Source: Vibrio tubiashii ATCC 19109
GTDB lineage: Bacteria > Pseudomonadota > Gammaproteobacteria > Enterobacterales > Vibrionaceae
Assembly (NCBI RefSeq): GCF_000772105.1
Contig: NZ_CP009354.1
Location: forward strand, 1,922,001 to 1,986,000
Reading direction: 5' to 3'
DNA length: 64,000 nt
Of this stretch, positions 48,316 through 57,311 are shown one piece after another (the stretch's first letter is position 1; each line of letters begins with the position of its first letter). The translations under genes were made by a program, and so were the position numbers. The notes beneath the pieces were generated by a model that did no database searches, was not told the DNA's origin, and worked only from the letters and a program-made list of their open reading frames with translations.

Positions 48316-49641
48316 TTAGAAATCAATTTGAAGGTAGAGGGTATTGTAGTTACTGCCCCCTTTGATACGTCCATATTGGGAAGCACTTTCAAATATCGCA
48401 CTACGGTGATGGATAGAATACCCCAACCACATGTTATCGAAGTCTCGATTGTTGATAAGATCACCAAGATTCAAATCAAACGAGAAATCTAAGTAATTAA
48501 GCAAGTGGCTCGGGGTGTAGCCCTTGGATTTCATCTCTTCGTTTTCGACATAAGTCATGCTGTCGATGTATGACATGCCTTCTGCAACACCAAAACGCCA
48601 CTTAGTTGGCCAATCAAACGTGTAATACGCCTTAATCGCTGCAATATATTCTGTTGCGCTGGACTGAACCTCTGATGACCAATGATGAACGATACCCGGT
48701 GTAAAATAGATATCGAGAGGAATACCAAACAGCTCATCGGTTAATGGATGACCATAAAACACCGAAGTCATCTGGTTGTTGTACGGATCTTTTTCGGCAT
48801 TAAATGTGATGATGTCACCGATATTCGATGGCGTCGCCCAACCATGTGCAAAGCGAACATACCGTTTATTAGTTAGCTCAGATTTTGGCGCTTTGGCCTT
48901 GTCATTAAAGAAACCAAAACCAATATAGAACTCACCTTGATATCTATCTTCGACTGCATCGGAGTGATAAGCACTATGGTCTAGACGTGTCACACTGGTA
49001 GCCCCGAGTAGGTAAAGATTAGAATGCACGTGGTAACGTGCTTTTAGACCCACTTTTGCATCAATCCCGGCGCCAATAGTTTGCTTAGTTGTCGCAGAAA
49101 ATGCGTAATACTCACTGTTAAAATCTGCACCTTTGTAACGTAGCGTCGCGTGTGGCTCTAGCTCCCAATCGCCATATTCATACTTTGCAGATGCGCGTAA
49201 GTTGGCATGAAAGCGCAAATCTTTATCGCTCATTAGCTCAGTATCTAGCCACCACTTATCATCTAGCTTATATCTCAGCTGACCACCAAAATCGAACGAG
49301 TCACCTTCATTAGCATTTTGTACCGCAGCGGGAATATCGACAAAACGTAGTCTCATAAGAGCATTGAGCTGAAACTGTTCGTCTTCACTTTGATGAAGGT
49401 AAGCCCCACCTTCAAGACCGTTTACAAATACATAGTCATTGTTGAAGTACATCATGGGAACAAATGTACTTACTGTATGATCACCATCATGGGTGTCGAA
49501 CGGAATGGTTGCCGTTCGATATACCGCCGCTATTCCCCAATTTTGTTCACTTATCGCTGTGCTTTCTTCTGCACTCAGTGAAGTTGACATTAAGCTACTG
49601 ACAGCAAAAGCTAACGCTGGCAGACGTTTACTAGTTATCAT
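48316..49641 (-). CDS. MipA/OmpV-like outer membrane protein, extended
   Basis: This 441-residue protein has a signal peptide (MITSKRLPALAFAV, cleaved near SLSAEES). The N-terminal half resembles MipA/OmpV barrels (NWGIAAVYRTATIPFDT, GGQLRYKLDDKWWLDTELMSD). The second half has a different look and ends GGSNYNTLYLQIDF; HHRSAIFESA within it resembles the H-x-S region of PagL-type lipid A deacylases, but this is tentative. MipA proteins are usually about 250 residues, so this one is nearly double. The ATG at 49641 fits the signal peptide; a TTG at 49671 is less likely. Confidence 0.7.
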   Translation of the reverse strand: MITSKRLPALAFAVSSLMSTSLSAEESTAISEQNWGIAAVYRTATIPFDTHDGDHTVSTFVPMMYFNNDYVFVNGLEGGAYLHQSEDEQFQLNALMRLRFVDIPAAVQNANEGDSFDFGGQLRYKLDDKWWLDTELMSDKDLRFHANLRASAKYEYGDWELEPHATLRYKGADFNSEYYAFSATTKQTIGAGIDAKVGLKARYHVHSNLYLLGATSVTRLDHSAYHSDAVEDRYQGEFYIGFGFFNDKAKAPKSELTNKRYVRFAHGWATPSNIGDIITFNAEKDPYNNQMTSVFYGHPLTDELFGIPLDIYFTPGIVHHWSSEVQSSATEYIAAIKAYYTFDWPTKWRFGVAEGMSYIDSMTYVENEEMKSKGYTPSHLLNYLDFSFDLNLGDLINNRDFDNMWLGYSIHHRSAIFESASQYGRIKGGSNYNTLYLQIDF

Positions 49642-49759
49642 TTTTTGCCCAAAAGTGACTAAAGCACTCAAAAACTAACCAATTAAAACAGTTAATACTT
49701 ATGTTTCTCGGTCATTCGTCGTTAAAATATAAAGATATGATCTCTTAAATCAAAAAATT

Positions 49760-50125
49760 GTGAAAGCCTCAGAACTAAAAAGATTACTCGAGTCCTTACC
49801 AGATAACGCCGATCCAGACATAGTCACTGGAGAGTGCTGGCTACCTGAGCGTCTACTCGATGCTAGTCTCGACGGCGATATGATGTTTCTTTCATTCGAT
49901 AGCGCGCCTGAAGAGACGCAAGGTGAAGAAGAAGGTAGAGGGTTTGTTGAACATGAAATTGAAATGATTCGCCATCGATTCGAGCAAATTATAGAAGAGC
50001 AATCTGATACAAAGACCAAAGCAGATGCCATGCTGGCGTTATTTTTGATGGGACATGAACTTTCCAGTTCAGAAATCATCGAAATCCTAGAAGATCCCGA
50101 AGTCCCTGAGCCACCAACTGAGTAG
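49760..50125 (+). CDS. Acidic hypothetical protein, 121 residues
   Basis: A very acidic soluble protein starting MKASELKRLLESLPDNADPDIV, a type of beginning seen in small proteins of unknown function. The middle contains a run of glutamates (EETQGEEEGRG), and the C-terminus ends PEPPTE. The start is GTG at 49760 with no obvious ribosome site. It ends 3 bases before the PhoD-like gene, so they are surely one operon. Confidence 0.7.
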   Translation: MKASELKRLLESLPDNADPDIVTGECWLPERLLDASLDGDMMFLSFDSAPEETQGEEEGRGFVEHEIEMIRHRFEQIIEEQSDTKTKADAMLALFLMGHELSSSEIIEILEDPEVPEPPTE

Positions 50126-50128
50126 TCA

Positions 50129-52030
50129 ATGAATAGCAGTTTACCTTTCCTAATTGCCGGACCTATCTTACGTAAAACCACTTCTAAAGAGCTTGTTTTT
50201 TGGCTCGTTACAAGCGAACCGCTTAGTGGTCATTTTGAACTCAATTTAGAACCGCAGTTAGGGACGCTTTTTTCGCAAGACCTTAGCGAATGCCAGCAAC
50301 TTGCCATTGGTAAACACTGTTATTTAACTCTTGCCCAGTTCAAAGGCGAGTTCCCGACCAATGTCGCGCTCAGCTATGAGTTTATTACTCAACATGGCGC
50401 GCTTACCTCCCTCTATCCTGAGTTACTTTACAGCGATGAACAGAGCGTGACGTTTAAGATATCGACTAAAGCAGACTATATTCTTCACGGGTCGTGTCGT
50501 AACCCACATCACCCCAGCAAAGATGCACTGATTCAGATTAACGAGAAGGTGGCGAGTCAGGCTTTAGAAGATCGCCCAGATCTGCTCATGATGAGTGGTG
50601 ATCAGATCTATGCGGATCATGTTGCAGGGCCAACTCTTGATGCTATTTTACAGACCATCAAATTGCTTGGCCTGCCAGATGAGCAGTTTGAGCAAGCGCC
50701 CATCGGTTCGAGCCAAGAATTGTACGCCCACCCTGACTGTTATTATGGTCGAGACAAAATACTGCCTCATCATGTTGACGATGGCACATGGCTAACGAAA
50801 CTGTTCCCACATCGCAATACCCCTATTTTTAGTTCTCGCGAAGCAGAAAACCACTTAGTGACTTTTTCAGAGTTCTTCGCCATGTATTTGTTGGTCTGGT
50901 CTCCCACTCTGTGGTCTTACCTCAATACCAACAACTTACTTGATAACAAGTTTATTCACGGGAATAAGCCCATTCCCCCGCTATTTCAACAACAGTGGCG
51001 TGAAGAAAAAGCGGTAATCGATGAATTCGTCGCGGGTTTACCTCAAGTCCAAAGACTGTTTGCTCACATCCCGACTTATATGATTTTTGATGATCATGAT
51101 GTAACGGACGATTGGAACCTAACCATAGGTTGGGAAAAAGCGGCCTACGGCAATCCGTTCTCTAACCGCATCATTGGCAATGGACTGGCTGCTTATTGGC
51201 TCTGCCAAGGCTGGGGAAACGAACCAGACAACTTCAATCAAGAGTTCCTCGCTATCGCTGAGCAGTTCTTAAGCCAACCCGGCGGCCAACAGCAAGACAA
51301 CTTTATCCAGTACCTCTATACCTTTGAGCGTTGGCACTACACAATTCATAGTTCTCCTAAAGTGGTTGTGCTTGATACCCGCACTCGCCGTTGGCGCTCA
51401 GAATCTCGTATGAACAAACCTTCAGGTCTCATGGATTGGGAGGCATTGGTTGAGTTTCAACAAGAACTCATGCATCAAGATAAAGTCGTTATTGTCTCTG
51501 CGGCACCTATGTTCGGGGTCAAATTTATCGAGGCTCTACAGAAAGGTGCAACGATGCTTGGTCAGCCATTACTCATTGATGCCGAAAACTGGATGGCTCA
51601 CCCCGGCAGCGCCAATACACTTTTGAGTATCTTTACTCATACCAAAACGCCAACCAACTTTGTGATCTTATCGGGTGATGTGCATTACTCGTTCGCCTAC
51701 GACATTAAACTTAGGTTTAGACGCAGTAGCCCAAACATTTTTCAAATCACCTGTAGTGGATTCAAAAATCAGTTTCCCGAACCACTTCTGGGCTTCTGTG
51801 ACCATGCAGATAGGCTGCTTTATTCTCCGCGGTCGCCGCTTAACTTTTTGACTAAGCGTAAGCGCCTTAAAGTCAAAAAACGCGATCCCAATACGGAAGG
51901 CGTGCGTCGCCTAGTCAACACCAGTGCTGTGGGCGAGCTAAAACTGGATGAACATGGCAAACCAAGACGGATTTCGATACTGACTGGCAATGGAGTCGAA
52001 TGGGAGTTCCCTCCGATAAAAGAAAAGTAA
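50129..52030 (+). CDS. PhoD-like metallophosphatase
   Basis: This 633-residue protein of the alkaline phosphatase D superfamily has the metal-binding sequence MMSGDQIYADH (about 155-165), IFDDHDVTDDWN (about 319-330) and LSGDVHYSFAY (about 513-523). Two or more iron or calcium ions would be bound, as in PhoD. It has no signal peptide and so appears cytoplasmic, unlike classical PhoD. The substrate is unknown; phosphodiesters are likely. It is co-transcribed with the acidic protein upstream and perhaps with terB downstream. Confidence 0.82.
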   Translation: MNSSLPFLIAGPILRKTTSKELVFWLVTSEPLSGHFELNLEPQLGTLFSQDLSECQQLAIGKHCYLTLAQFKGEFPTNVALSYEFITQHGALTSLYPELLYSDEQSVTFKISTKADYILHGSCRNPHHPSKDALIQINEKVASQALEDRPDLLMMSGDQIYADHVAGPTLDAILQTIKLLGLPDEQFEQAPIGSSQELYAHPDCYYGRDKILPHHVDDGTWLTKLFPHRNTPIFSSREAENHLVTFSEFFAMYLLVWSPTLWSYLNTNNLLDNKFIHGNKPIPPLFQQQWREEKAVIDEFVAGLPQVQRLFAHIPTYMIFDDHDVTDDWNLTIGWEKAAYGNPFSNRIIGNGLAAYWLCQGWGNEPDNFNQEFLAIAEQFLSQPGGQQQDNFIQYLYTFERWHYTIHSSPKVVVLDTRTRRWRSESRMNKPSGLMDWEALVEFQQELMHQDKVVIVSAAPMFGVKFIEALQKGATMLGQPLLIDAENWMAHPGSANTLLSIFTHTKTPTNFVILSGDVHYSFAYDIKLRFRRSSPNIFQITCSGFKNQFPEPLLGFCDHADRLLYSPRSPLNFLTKRKRLKVKKRDPNTEGVRRLVNTSAVGELKLDEHGKPRRISILTGNGVEWEFPPIKEK

Positions 52031-52061
52031 GGTTTTTGTAAAGACCCTTGAGATGTTCTCG

Positions 52062-52092
52062 GATAAGCACTATTTATAAAAATAGTGTTATC
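52062..52092 (+). promoter_or_regulatory. Hairpin directly before the TerB gene
   Basis: GATAA-G-CACTATTT pairs with AAATAGTG-TTATC over 13 base pairs with one bulge. It ends three bases before the AAAGG ribosome site of the next gene. There is no T-run, so an RNA processing or translational element is more likely than a terminator. Confidence 0.4.
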
Positions 52093-52107
52093 GCAAAGGT
52101 TTTCAAT

Positions 52108-52575
52108 ATGCTCAATTCAATCACGTCGCTTTTCAAACAGTTACTTGAGGGCCACGACTTAAGTCACAACACCCAGCCTGATGTCAATCTTGCTATCGCT
52201 TGCCTACTTTGTGAAGTTGCCGGTGCGGACAATCAAATAGAACAGGTTGAAATTGAAGCGAAACGCCACCTGTTAACGCGTTTACTCGATTTAGATGAAA
52301 CCGCTGCAACAACCCTGTTGAGCCGGGCAGAAATGCGCAGTAAAGACTCGACTTCTCTCTACGATTTCACCTCCCAACTTCGAGAGTTGAGCCAAGAAAC
52401 CCGCTTCGCGCTGATCAAAGCAATGTGGGAAGTCGCGAATGCTGATGGTGAGATTGACCCAATAGAAGATTCTGTGATTAGGAAAACCGCAGAACTACTG
52501 TATGTTGACCATAGTGAGTTTATACGTGCCAAATTAGCTGTCATTAACGATACAAACGACAATAAAGAAACTTAA
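52108..52575 (+). CDS. TerB family protein
   Basis: This 155-residue, mostly helical soluble protein has the TerB pattern: LAIACLLCEVAGADNQIEQVEIEAK in the first half and IKAMWEVANADGEIDPIED in the second. Both repeats carry an acidic loop (AGADNQIEQVE, ANADGEIDPIE) that probably binds a divalent metal. TerB domains occur in tellurite-resistance and stress loci, but no other ter genes are here. I chose the ATG at 52108, with AAAGG 8 bases upstream. Confidence 0.85.
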   Translation: MLNSITSLFKQLLEGHDLSHNTQPDVNLAIACLLCEVAGADNQIEQVEIEAKRHLLTRLLDLDETAATTLLSRAEMRSKDSTSLYDFTSQLRELSQETRFALIKAMWEVANADGEIDPIEDSVIRKTAELLYVDHSEFIRAKLAVINDTNDNKET

Positions 52576-52709
52576 CTCTCTGAAACAAAGTGTTTTTGTG
52601 CGGATTAGTCCGGCAATTTAAATCGACAAGGAACTCTGTGATTGTGTTGGCACAATGCGTAATCATGTTTGTTTATATTGGAGCAAATTCAATATGATAC
52701 TGATTAAAC

Positions 52710-54158
52710 ATGAAGCTACACAAATCAGCGCTTTTACTTACCGCGCTTGCCTTTAATTCTTACGCTGACAACCATTTACCTTCTGGACAAGATTGGATCA
52801 ATCACGCCACGCTTGGCTTAGCTCCATATTGGATGATGCCAACCGCGCAAGGAGAGCCAGTAGGTAACTTTCCAACATTTCGCTGCGATGACGGCACTCT
52901 CCTTGACGTCAATAATGTTTGCCCTGAACTAGACAGAGGTTGGATTCGCCCAAACTTCGATCGTGACTACACGCGGATGAAATCTCGGCAAACTTATGCT
53001 TATGGGGTTTTGTTTCACATGAGTGGCGACCCAAAAGCATTAACGCTCGCTAAGCAAGGGGCTTACTACTTAATTAACCATCTACAAGATAAAGAAAATG
53101 GTGGATTCATAAGCTTCACCAAACAAGGTGTCCCGGGATTAAACTGGAAACAACGCACATCCCAAGACCAAGCCTATGCTTTGGTCGGCCTTGCAATGTA
53201 TTACTACCTAACTCAAGACAAAAATGTTGAGCGTGCGCTGATTGAACAGCAAGCCTTTATCTTTGATAAATATCGACTAGCGGATGATCAAGGTCTGGCT
53301 TGGGTACTAGAGGATGGTGACGGAGAGAGTGCACGTCAACGAGAGTTAGTCGCTCAACTTGACCAAATCAACGGCTATTTACTGTTAGTCGCTCCCCTAC
53401 TCCCTGAACCCGCAAAGTCAAAATGGTTGGCAGATCTATCTTGGCTCACTCAGGTATTAGTAAGTCATTATCATTCTGATCAAGAGCAACGCTTCTATGG
53501 TGCTATTCATCATAAAGCCGTCATGATGGCCGACGCCAAGCACAATGACTTCGGTCACACCATCAAAGCGTATTGGATGACTTATCTAACAGGGCAAACT
53601 CTTGGCAATACCCAATGGAAAGAGTTTGGTTTCAATGGTATGAAGCAGACTTTACAACAAGCAAAAAACACACGTAATTTCAGCTCTGTTGCTTACCTTT
53701 TCGACGAACCACTCACAACTCATTGGCAGAGAGAAGATATCATCGCATGGCGAAGCCGACCGTATACCGATGCTTGTTCATCATGGGAATGGGCAGAGCT
53801 TGACCAAGCTGCAATGACGGTCTCTATGGTTGATAACTCAATGAACGACGTCCTTGAGTTTACCTTACCTACATACCATGACGCTTGGGTTGATCATAAA
53901 TATGGTGGTGTTGGGCTCGACCCAAAGAGTACCAAAGCTTTTCATTGGGGTAATGGCTACCATCAATTTGAACATGCTCTGGTCGGCTATTTGTTCGCCC
54001 AGCAGGTTAGTCGCCAAGCGGCGCAGCTCTATTACGCAAGGCCTAAAAATAGCACATTAGCCTTCGCACCGTATTATTATCGAGGTGAAGTTAAAAAAGT
54101 GACTAGCCTATCAGGCGAGAAAATACAGCAAGTGAGTTTTGAAGAGATTCGACCTTAA
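52710..54158 (+). CDS. Secreted (alpha/alpha)6-barrel protein, N-acylglucosamine 2-epimerase-like
   Basis: This 482-residue protein has a signal peptide (MKLHKSALLLTALAFNSYA) and a helical barrel recalling the AGE superfamily. Hints are RQTYAYGVLFHMS, DKENGGFISFTKQG, RTSQDQAYALVGLAMYY, and near the end YHDAWVDHKYGGVGLD followed by HWGNGYHQFEHALV. AGE enzymes epimerise or isomerise sugars; an exported form suggests action on oligosaccharides. A pair of cysteines near residues 63-75 could form a disulfide. It is monocistronic. The assignment is by texture and a few motifs only. Confidence 0.6.
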   Translation: MKLHKSALLLTALAFNSYADNHLPSGQDWINHATLGLAPYWMMPTAQGEPVGNFPTFRCDDGTLLDVNNVCPELDRGWIRPNFDRDYTRMKSRQTYAYGVLFHMSGDPKALTLAKQGAYYLINHLQDKENGGFISFTKQGVPGLNWKQRTSQDQAYALVGLAMYYYLTQDKNVERALIEQQAFIFDKYRLADDQGLAWVLEDGDGESARQRELVAQLDQINGYLLLVAPLLPEPAKSKWLADLSWLTQVLVSHYHSDQEQRFYGAIHHKAVMMADAKHNDFGHTIKAYWMTYLTGQTLGNTQWKEFGFNGMKQTLQQAKNTRNFSSVAYLFDEPLTTHWQREDIIAWRSRPYTDACSSWEWAELDQAAMTVSMVDNSMNDVLEFTLPTYHDAWVDHKYGGVGLDPKSTKAFHWGNGYHQFEHALVGYLFAQQVSRQAAQLYYARPKNSTLAFAPYYYRGEVKKVTSLSGEKIQQVSFEEIRP

Positions 54159-54208
54159 TGACAAGGCTCGATGTTTATTCATCGGGCCTTGAACAAGAAA
54201 ATAGAGCG

Positions 54209-54739
54209 CTAAAGCATGGTCAGGGCAAGTTTGGCAAGGTTATAGGCATCGACATAACCGGAGTGCTGACGTCCTTCCCACTCGATACCTTTGCTCTCTT
54301 GTGCTGCTTTATGCCCGATTCGTTTGTCTTTAAGACGATTTTGGATTCGGAATAAGGTCGCCAAGTTAATAAATTCATTGAATGGGGCATCAATGCCTTT
54401 ATCTAGACACTCTTGCTTTAGTACCAGATCATCGCGACCCCAAGCCGCGTAAATTTTGTTTGTGCCACCAAAGTTTTTCACCATAGATTTCAGGACTTCC
54501 TCTAGTGGACGTCCCTGCTTTTCGATCTTACGTGGCGTGATTCCTGTCAACTGAGAACAAAACAGCGAGACTTCATCTGTCTCTGGTTTTACGTAGTACT
54601 GTGCCCGCTTAACGATCTCACCTTTTACAAGGTCAATCTCTGCAAGCCCTACTTCAATAATTTCGCCAGTGGTACCGACACCGCCTTCATTCCAACAGCA
54701 CATTTCTAGATCGAAACAAACAACACGGTTATGGTTCAT
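54209..54739 (-). CDS. DEDDh 3'-5' exonuclease (ERI-1/3'hExo-like)
   Basis: This 176-residue nuclease fold has the metal-binding residues of the DEDDh class: D10 and E12 in CFDLEMCCW, D103 in WGRDDL, and H159-x4-D164 in QHSGYVDAYN. ITGITPRKI-like spacing (LTGITPRKIEKQG) is typical. It is close to the ERI-1/KapD-type exonucleases that act on RNA or single-stranded DNA. It is convergent with the AGE-like gene. Confidence 0.87.
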   Translation of the reverse strand: MNHNRVVCFDLEMCCWNEGGVGTTGEIIEVGLAEIDLVKGEIVKRAQYYVKPETDEVSLFCSQLTGITPRKIEKQGRPLEEVLKSMVKNFGGTNKIYAAWGRDDLVLKQECLDKGIDAPFNEFINLATLFRIQNRLKDKRIGHKAAQESKGIEWEGRQHSGYVDAYNLAKLALTML

Positions 54740-54827
54740 GGTTCGCCTTTGTTCAAAATAATCTGAAAGCGCAAAATTCTACAATAGAATACGTGAAAAC
54801 TCGAATTTCAGTACACTGATTGGCGAG

Positions 54828-56357
54828 TTATTCTGCAATTGAAACGCAGTTTCGACCCGCCTGCTTACTCTTATAAAGCTGAGCATCGGAAGCTTGCATA
54901 ATATCTTCTTCGTTTTCCAGGCGACGAATCGCAGCGCCAATGCTGAGTGAACATTGGATCATTCTTCCATCGAACTCATATTCTGAGGTTGCGACTGAGC
55001 GACCAATTCTGTCTAGGTAGTTAAACAGCTTATAGCGATCGGTGATATGAGAGATGATACAAAACTCATCGCCTCCCATACGAACAAAGACATCACCGGG
55101 CTCAAGATGACCTTGAACAATTCTAGCGACATGGCAGAGCATTTCGTCTCCAGCGACGTGTCCGTAGTGATCATTGATGAGCTTAAACTTATCCACGTCA
55201 AATCCCACTAGAGCAAAAGACTCTTGCTTGCTTACTTTAGCGGTCAAATAGCGACTGAACGCTCGGCGGTTGTATATCCCGGTTAACGTATCGTGATCAA
55301 CTAAGAACTGGAGCTCTTCGGTTCGTTCATCAAGCAACACTTCAAGGTGCTCTTTGTCGCGAATTAATAGCAGGACGATATAGCTCGATAGACAAGCGAT
55401 AACAATCCCGGCCATAAAAATGCCAATCAACACAAAACGATCATTATCAGTGACCTTTCTGTCGAGTTTGAAATCAACAATCCATTCTCGATTTGGTAAC
55501 ACGACGCGTTTGGTAATCTCAATGCCGCTGGTTACATCCCAGTTATTACTTTCATATAGGATCGGATCATCTTCAGCATCAAAGCCCTTATCGGTTACTT
55601 TGACCAGCAAGTCTTGTTCAGTCGCCGTGCGTACTACTATCGATTCAAAATATTTGGTTGAACGAATAACACCGATTACCACTCCAACGAGCTCTTTAGC
55701 ATTTTCCGCACTAAACACTGGGTGATAAACCAGTAATCCTGTTTTTGCTAAGCTTCTATCAAAGCCATCTTGCAGCAAACGAATTTTGTCAGAAACGCTT
55801 GGCTGCCCGGTTTCACGAATACCATCAAGCACTAACTGAAAACGCAACCGAGACGAGTAATAGCCGAGCGCATTGAAGTTCGCCTGATTTCGGGGATACA
55901 CATCGGATGCTGGGTAGATGGGTTCATCGTTACGCATGATGTAACCAAGCGTCTTTGGTCCGTCTTTGGGTACTGTGTAAATCTCATAAAACGGGTAGGT
56001 TCGCTTAACCTTTTCAACATGGGCAGCGACTTGATGATGTTCAATGCGCGGCATCCATTGCAGCGCGATAAGCGTTTGAGAAGAGGAAACGATTTGATCG
56101 GCAAATACTGGAAAGCGGTGCCAGTCTTCCGGTTGAGTAGCATGGAAAAAATTGGCTCCAGCACCTATGAACTGTAAATCACTCTCCACCACTTGCTGTA
56201 AGTTATCCGCTTGTTGCTCTGCAAGTTTATCTACCAAAGAAACCGTGTATTTAAACTGTGATTGATAGACAAAATAGACCGCGTACAAGGTGACCAATAA
56301 GGAAAAAATGAACGCAAAGAACGGGTATAAATACTTCTTTTTAGTCAAATATTGCAT
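54828..56357 (-). CDS. Diguanylate cyclase with CHASE sensor domain
   Basis: This 509-residue protein has a first membrane segment (about 12-32), a CHASE periplasmic domain (about 60-270, with FNALGYYSSRLRFQLVLDGIR), a second segment (about 310-332), a short coiled coil and a GGDEF domain. The active site is GGDEF (about 426-430), expected to make c-di-GMP. The RxxD inhibitory site is missing (EPGD instead). The CHASE ligand is unknown. It is monocistronic. Confidence 0.9.
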   Translation of the reverse strand: MQYLTKKKYLYPFFAFIFSLLVTLYAVYFVYQSQFKYTVSLVDKLAEQQADNLQQVVESDLQFIGAGANFFHATQPEDWHRFPVFADQIVSSSQTLIALQWMPRIEHHQVAAHVEKVKRTYPFYEIYTVPKDGPKTLGYIMRNDEPIYPASDVYPRNQANFNALGYYSSRLRFQLVLDGIRETGQPSVSDKIRLLQDGFDRSLAKTGLLVYHPVFSAENAKELVGVVIGVIRSTKYFESIVVRTATEQDLLVKVTDKGFDAEDDPILYESNNWDVTSGIEITKRVVLPNREWIVDFKLDRKVTDNDRFVLIGIFMAGIVIACLSSYIVLLLIRDKEHLEVLLDERTEELQFLVDHDTLTGIYNRRAFSRYLTAKVSKQESFALVGFDVDKFKLINDHYGHVAGDEMLCHVARIVQGHLEPGDVFVRMGGDEFCIISHITDRYKLFNYLDRIGRSVATSEYEFDGRMIQCSLSIGAAIRRLENEEDIMQASDAQLYKSKQAGRNCVSIAE

Positions 56358-56562
56358 AAGGCATTTTTATGGAACAGCGCATCAAAATAAGCGCAGTATT
56401 CTAGCCCTATCCATTTAGTTACATAAAGAACTATCGGCGATTACATACAAGCCTATTCACGTTCCGTGCTGTGTGCCTCTTTTTGCGAGAGTAATTGAAT
56501 GAAAACTCATCACTTAAACTTTAAAACACCGGATTAAAACGCTTTTAGTAGCAGAATGGTGA

Positions 56563-56590
56563 CTTGATTATGGTACTATTCGCCCCAATT
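56563..56590 (+). promoter_or_regulatory. Sigma32-like heat-shock promoter of the DUF2760-Hsp70 operon
   Basis: CTTGATT (56563-56569) and CCCCAATT (56583-56590) are separated by 13 bases. The RpoH consensus is CTTGAAA, 11-16 bases, CCCCAT-T. Transcription would start near 56597. The leader then contains two hairpins, GGCTCA/TGAGCC (56605-56626) and AGAGAT/ATCTCT (56632-56650). The surrounding 320-base gap shows nothing else. Confidence 0.6.
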
Positions 56591-56678
56591 TATCAGAACA
56601 AATAGGCTCAAACTGTCACCTGAGCCAAAGCAGAGATTTACTTCATCTCTCCTTACACTAAAAATTAAGAGAATTGTC

Positions 56679-57311
56679 ATGACGTTCGATTTACAAATGA
56701 TCCCTCAAACGTTCGATATGCTTCACGCGGGTCTTGCTGCTTCAAGTGTATTGCTGCTACTTATTGCGACTTCTCGCAAGTCAAAAGTCATTGAGAAAGT
56801 GGTAGAGAAACCAGTTGAGAAAATCGTTGAAGTAGAAAAGCCCGTCGAAAAGATCGTTGAAGTAGAAAAAGTGGTCGAAGTAGAAAAAGTCATCGAAAAA
56901 GTGGTTGAAGTTGAATCAAAACTGGCAACTGCCTCTACCGATTCAGCAATGCAACTGCTATCAATTATGCAGCAAGAAGCGCGTCTAATCGACTTCTTGC
57001 AAGAAGACTTAACCTCATTCTCTGACGAAGAAGTGGGGGCAGCTGCTCGTGTTATACACACCGGTGGTCAAAAGGTACTAAGTGACCATGTAACGCTTGA
57101 GCATATTCGTAACGAAGACGAAGAAACGCGCATCACTATTGAAGAAGGCTTCAACCCACAGCAAGTTCGCCTAACGGGTAACGTTACAGGTAATGCACCG
57201 TTTAACGGTACTCTGATTCACAAAGGTTGGAAAGCAAGATCGATGAATCTACCAAAACTTGCAGAGAACTATGATGCGTCTGTTATTGCTCCAGCAGAGG
57301 TTGAGCTGTAA
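56679..57311 (+). CDS. DUF2760 protein with membrane anchor and VEK repeats
   Basis: This 210-residue protein has one membrane segment (about residues 15-31), then a low-complexity stretch (37-80) made of V-E-K and V-E-V-E-K units, then a DUF2760 domain (about 85-210, with MQQEARLIDFLQEDL and GTLIHKGWKA). The repeat is probably a stiff helical or coiled-coil stalk holding the domain away from the membrane. AAGAGA precedes the start. Its TAA overlaps the ATG of the first Hsp70 gene, so the two are tightly coupled. DUF2760 has no known activity; the context implies a dedicated Hsp70 partner. Confidence 0.87.
   Translation: MTFDLQMIPQTFDMLHAGLAASSVLLLLIATSRKSKVIEKVVEKPVEKIVEVEKPVEKIVEVEKVVEVEKVIEKVVEVESKLATASTDSAMQLLSIMQQEARLIDFLQEDLTSFSDEEVGAAARVIHTGGQKVLSDHVTLEHIRNEDEETRITIEEGFNPQQVRLTGNVTGNAPFNGTLIHKGWKARSMNLPKLAENYDASVIAPAEVEL

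Noticed and set aside
52640..52665. TGGCAC resembling a sigma54 -24 element before the AGE-like gene
   Set aside because: The -12 element TTGCA is missing at the required distance.
56723..57061. 112-codon Ser/Thr-rich frame antisense to the VEK repeats
   Set aside because: It is a shadow of the repeat on the opposite strand and has no ribosome site.
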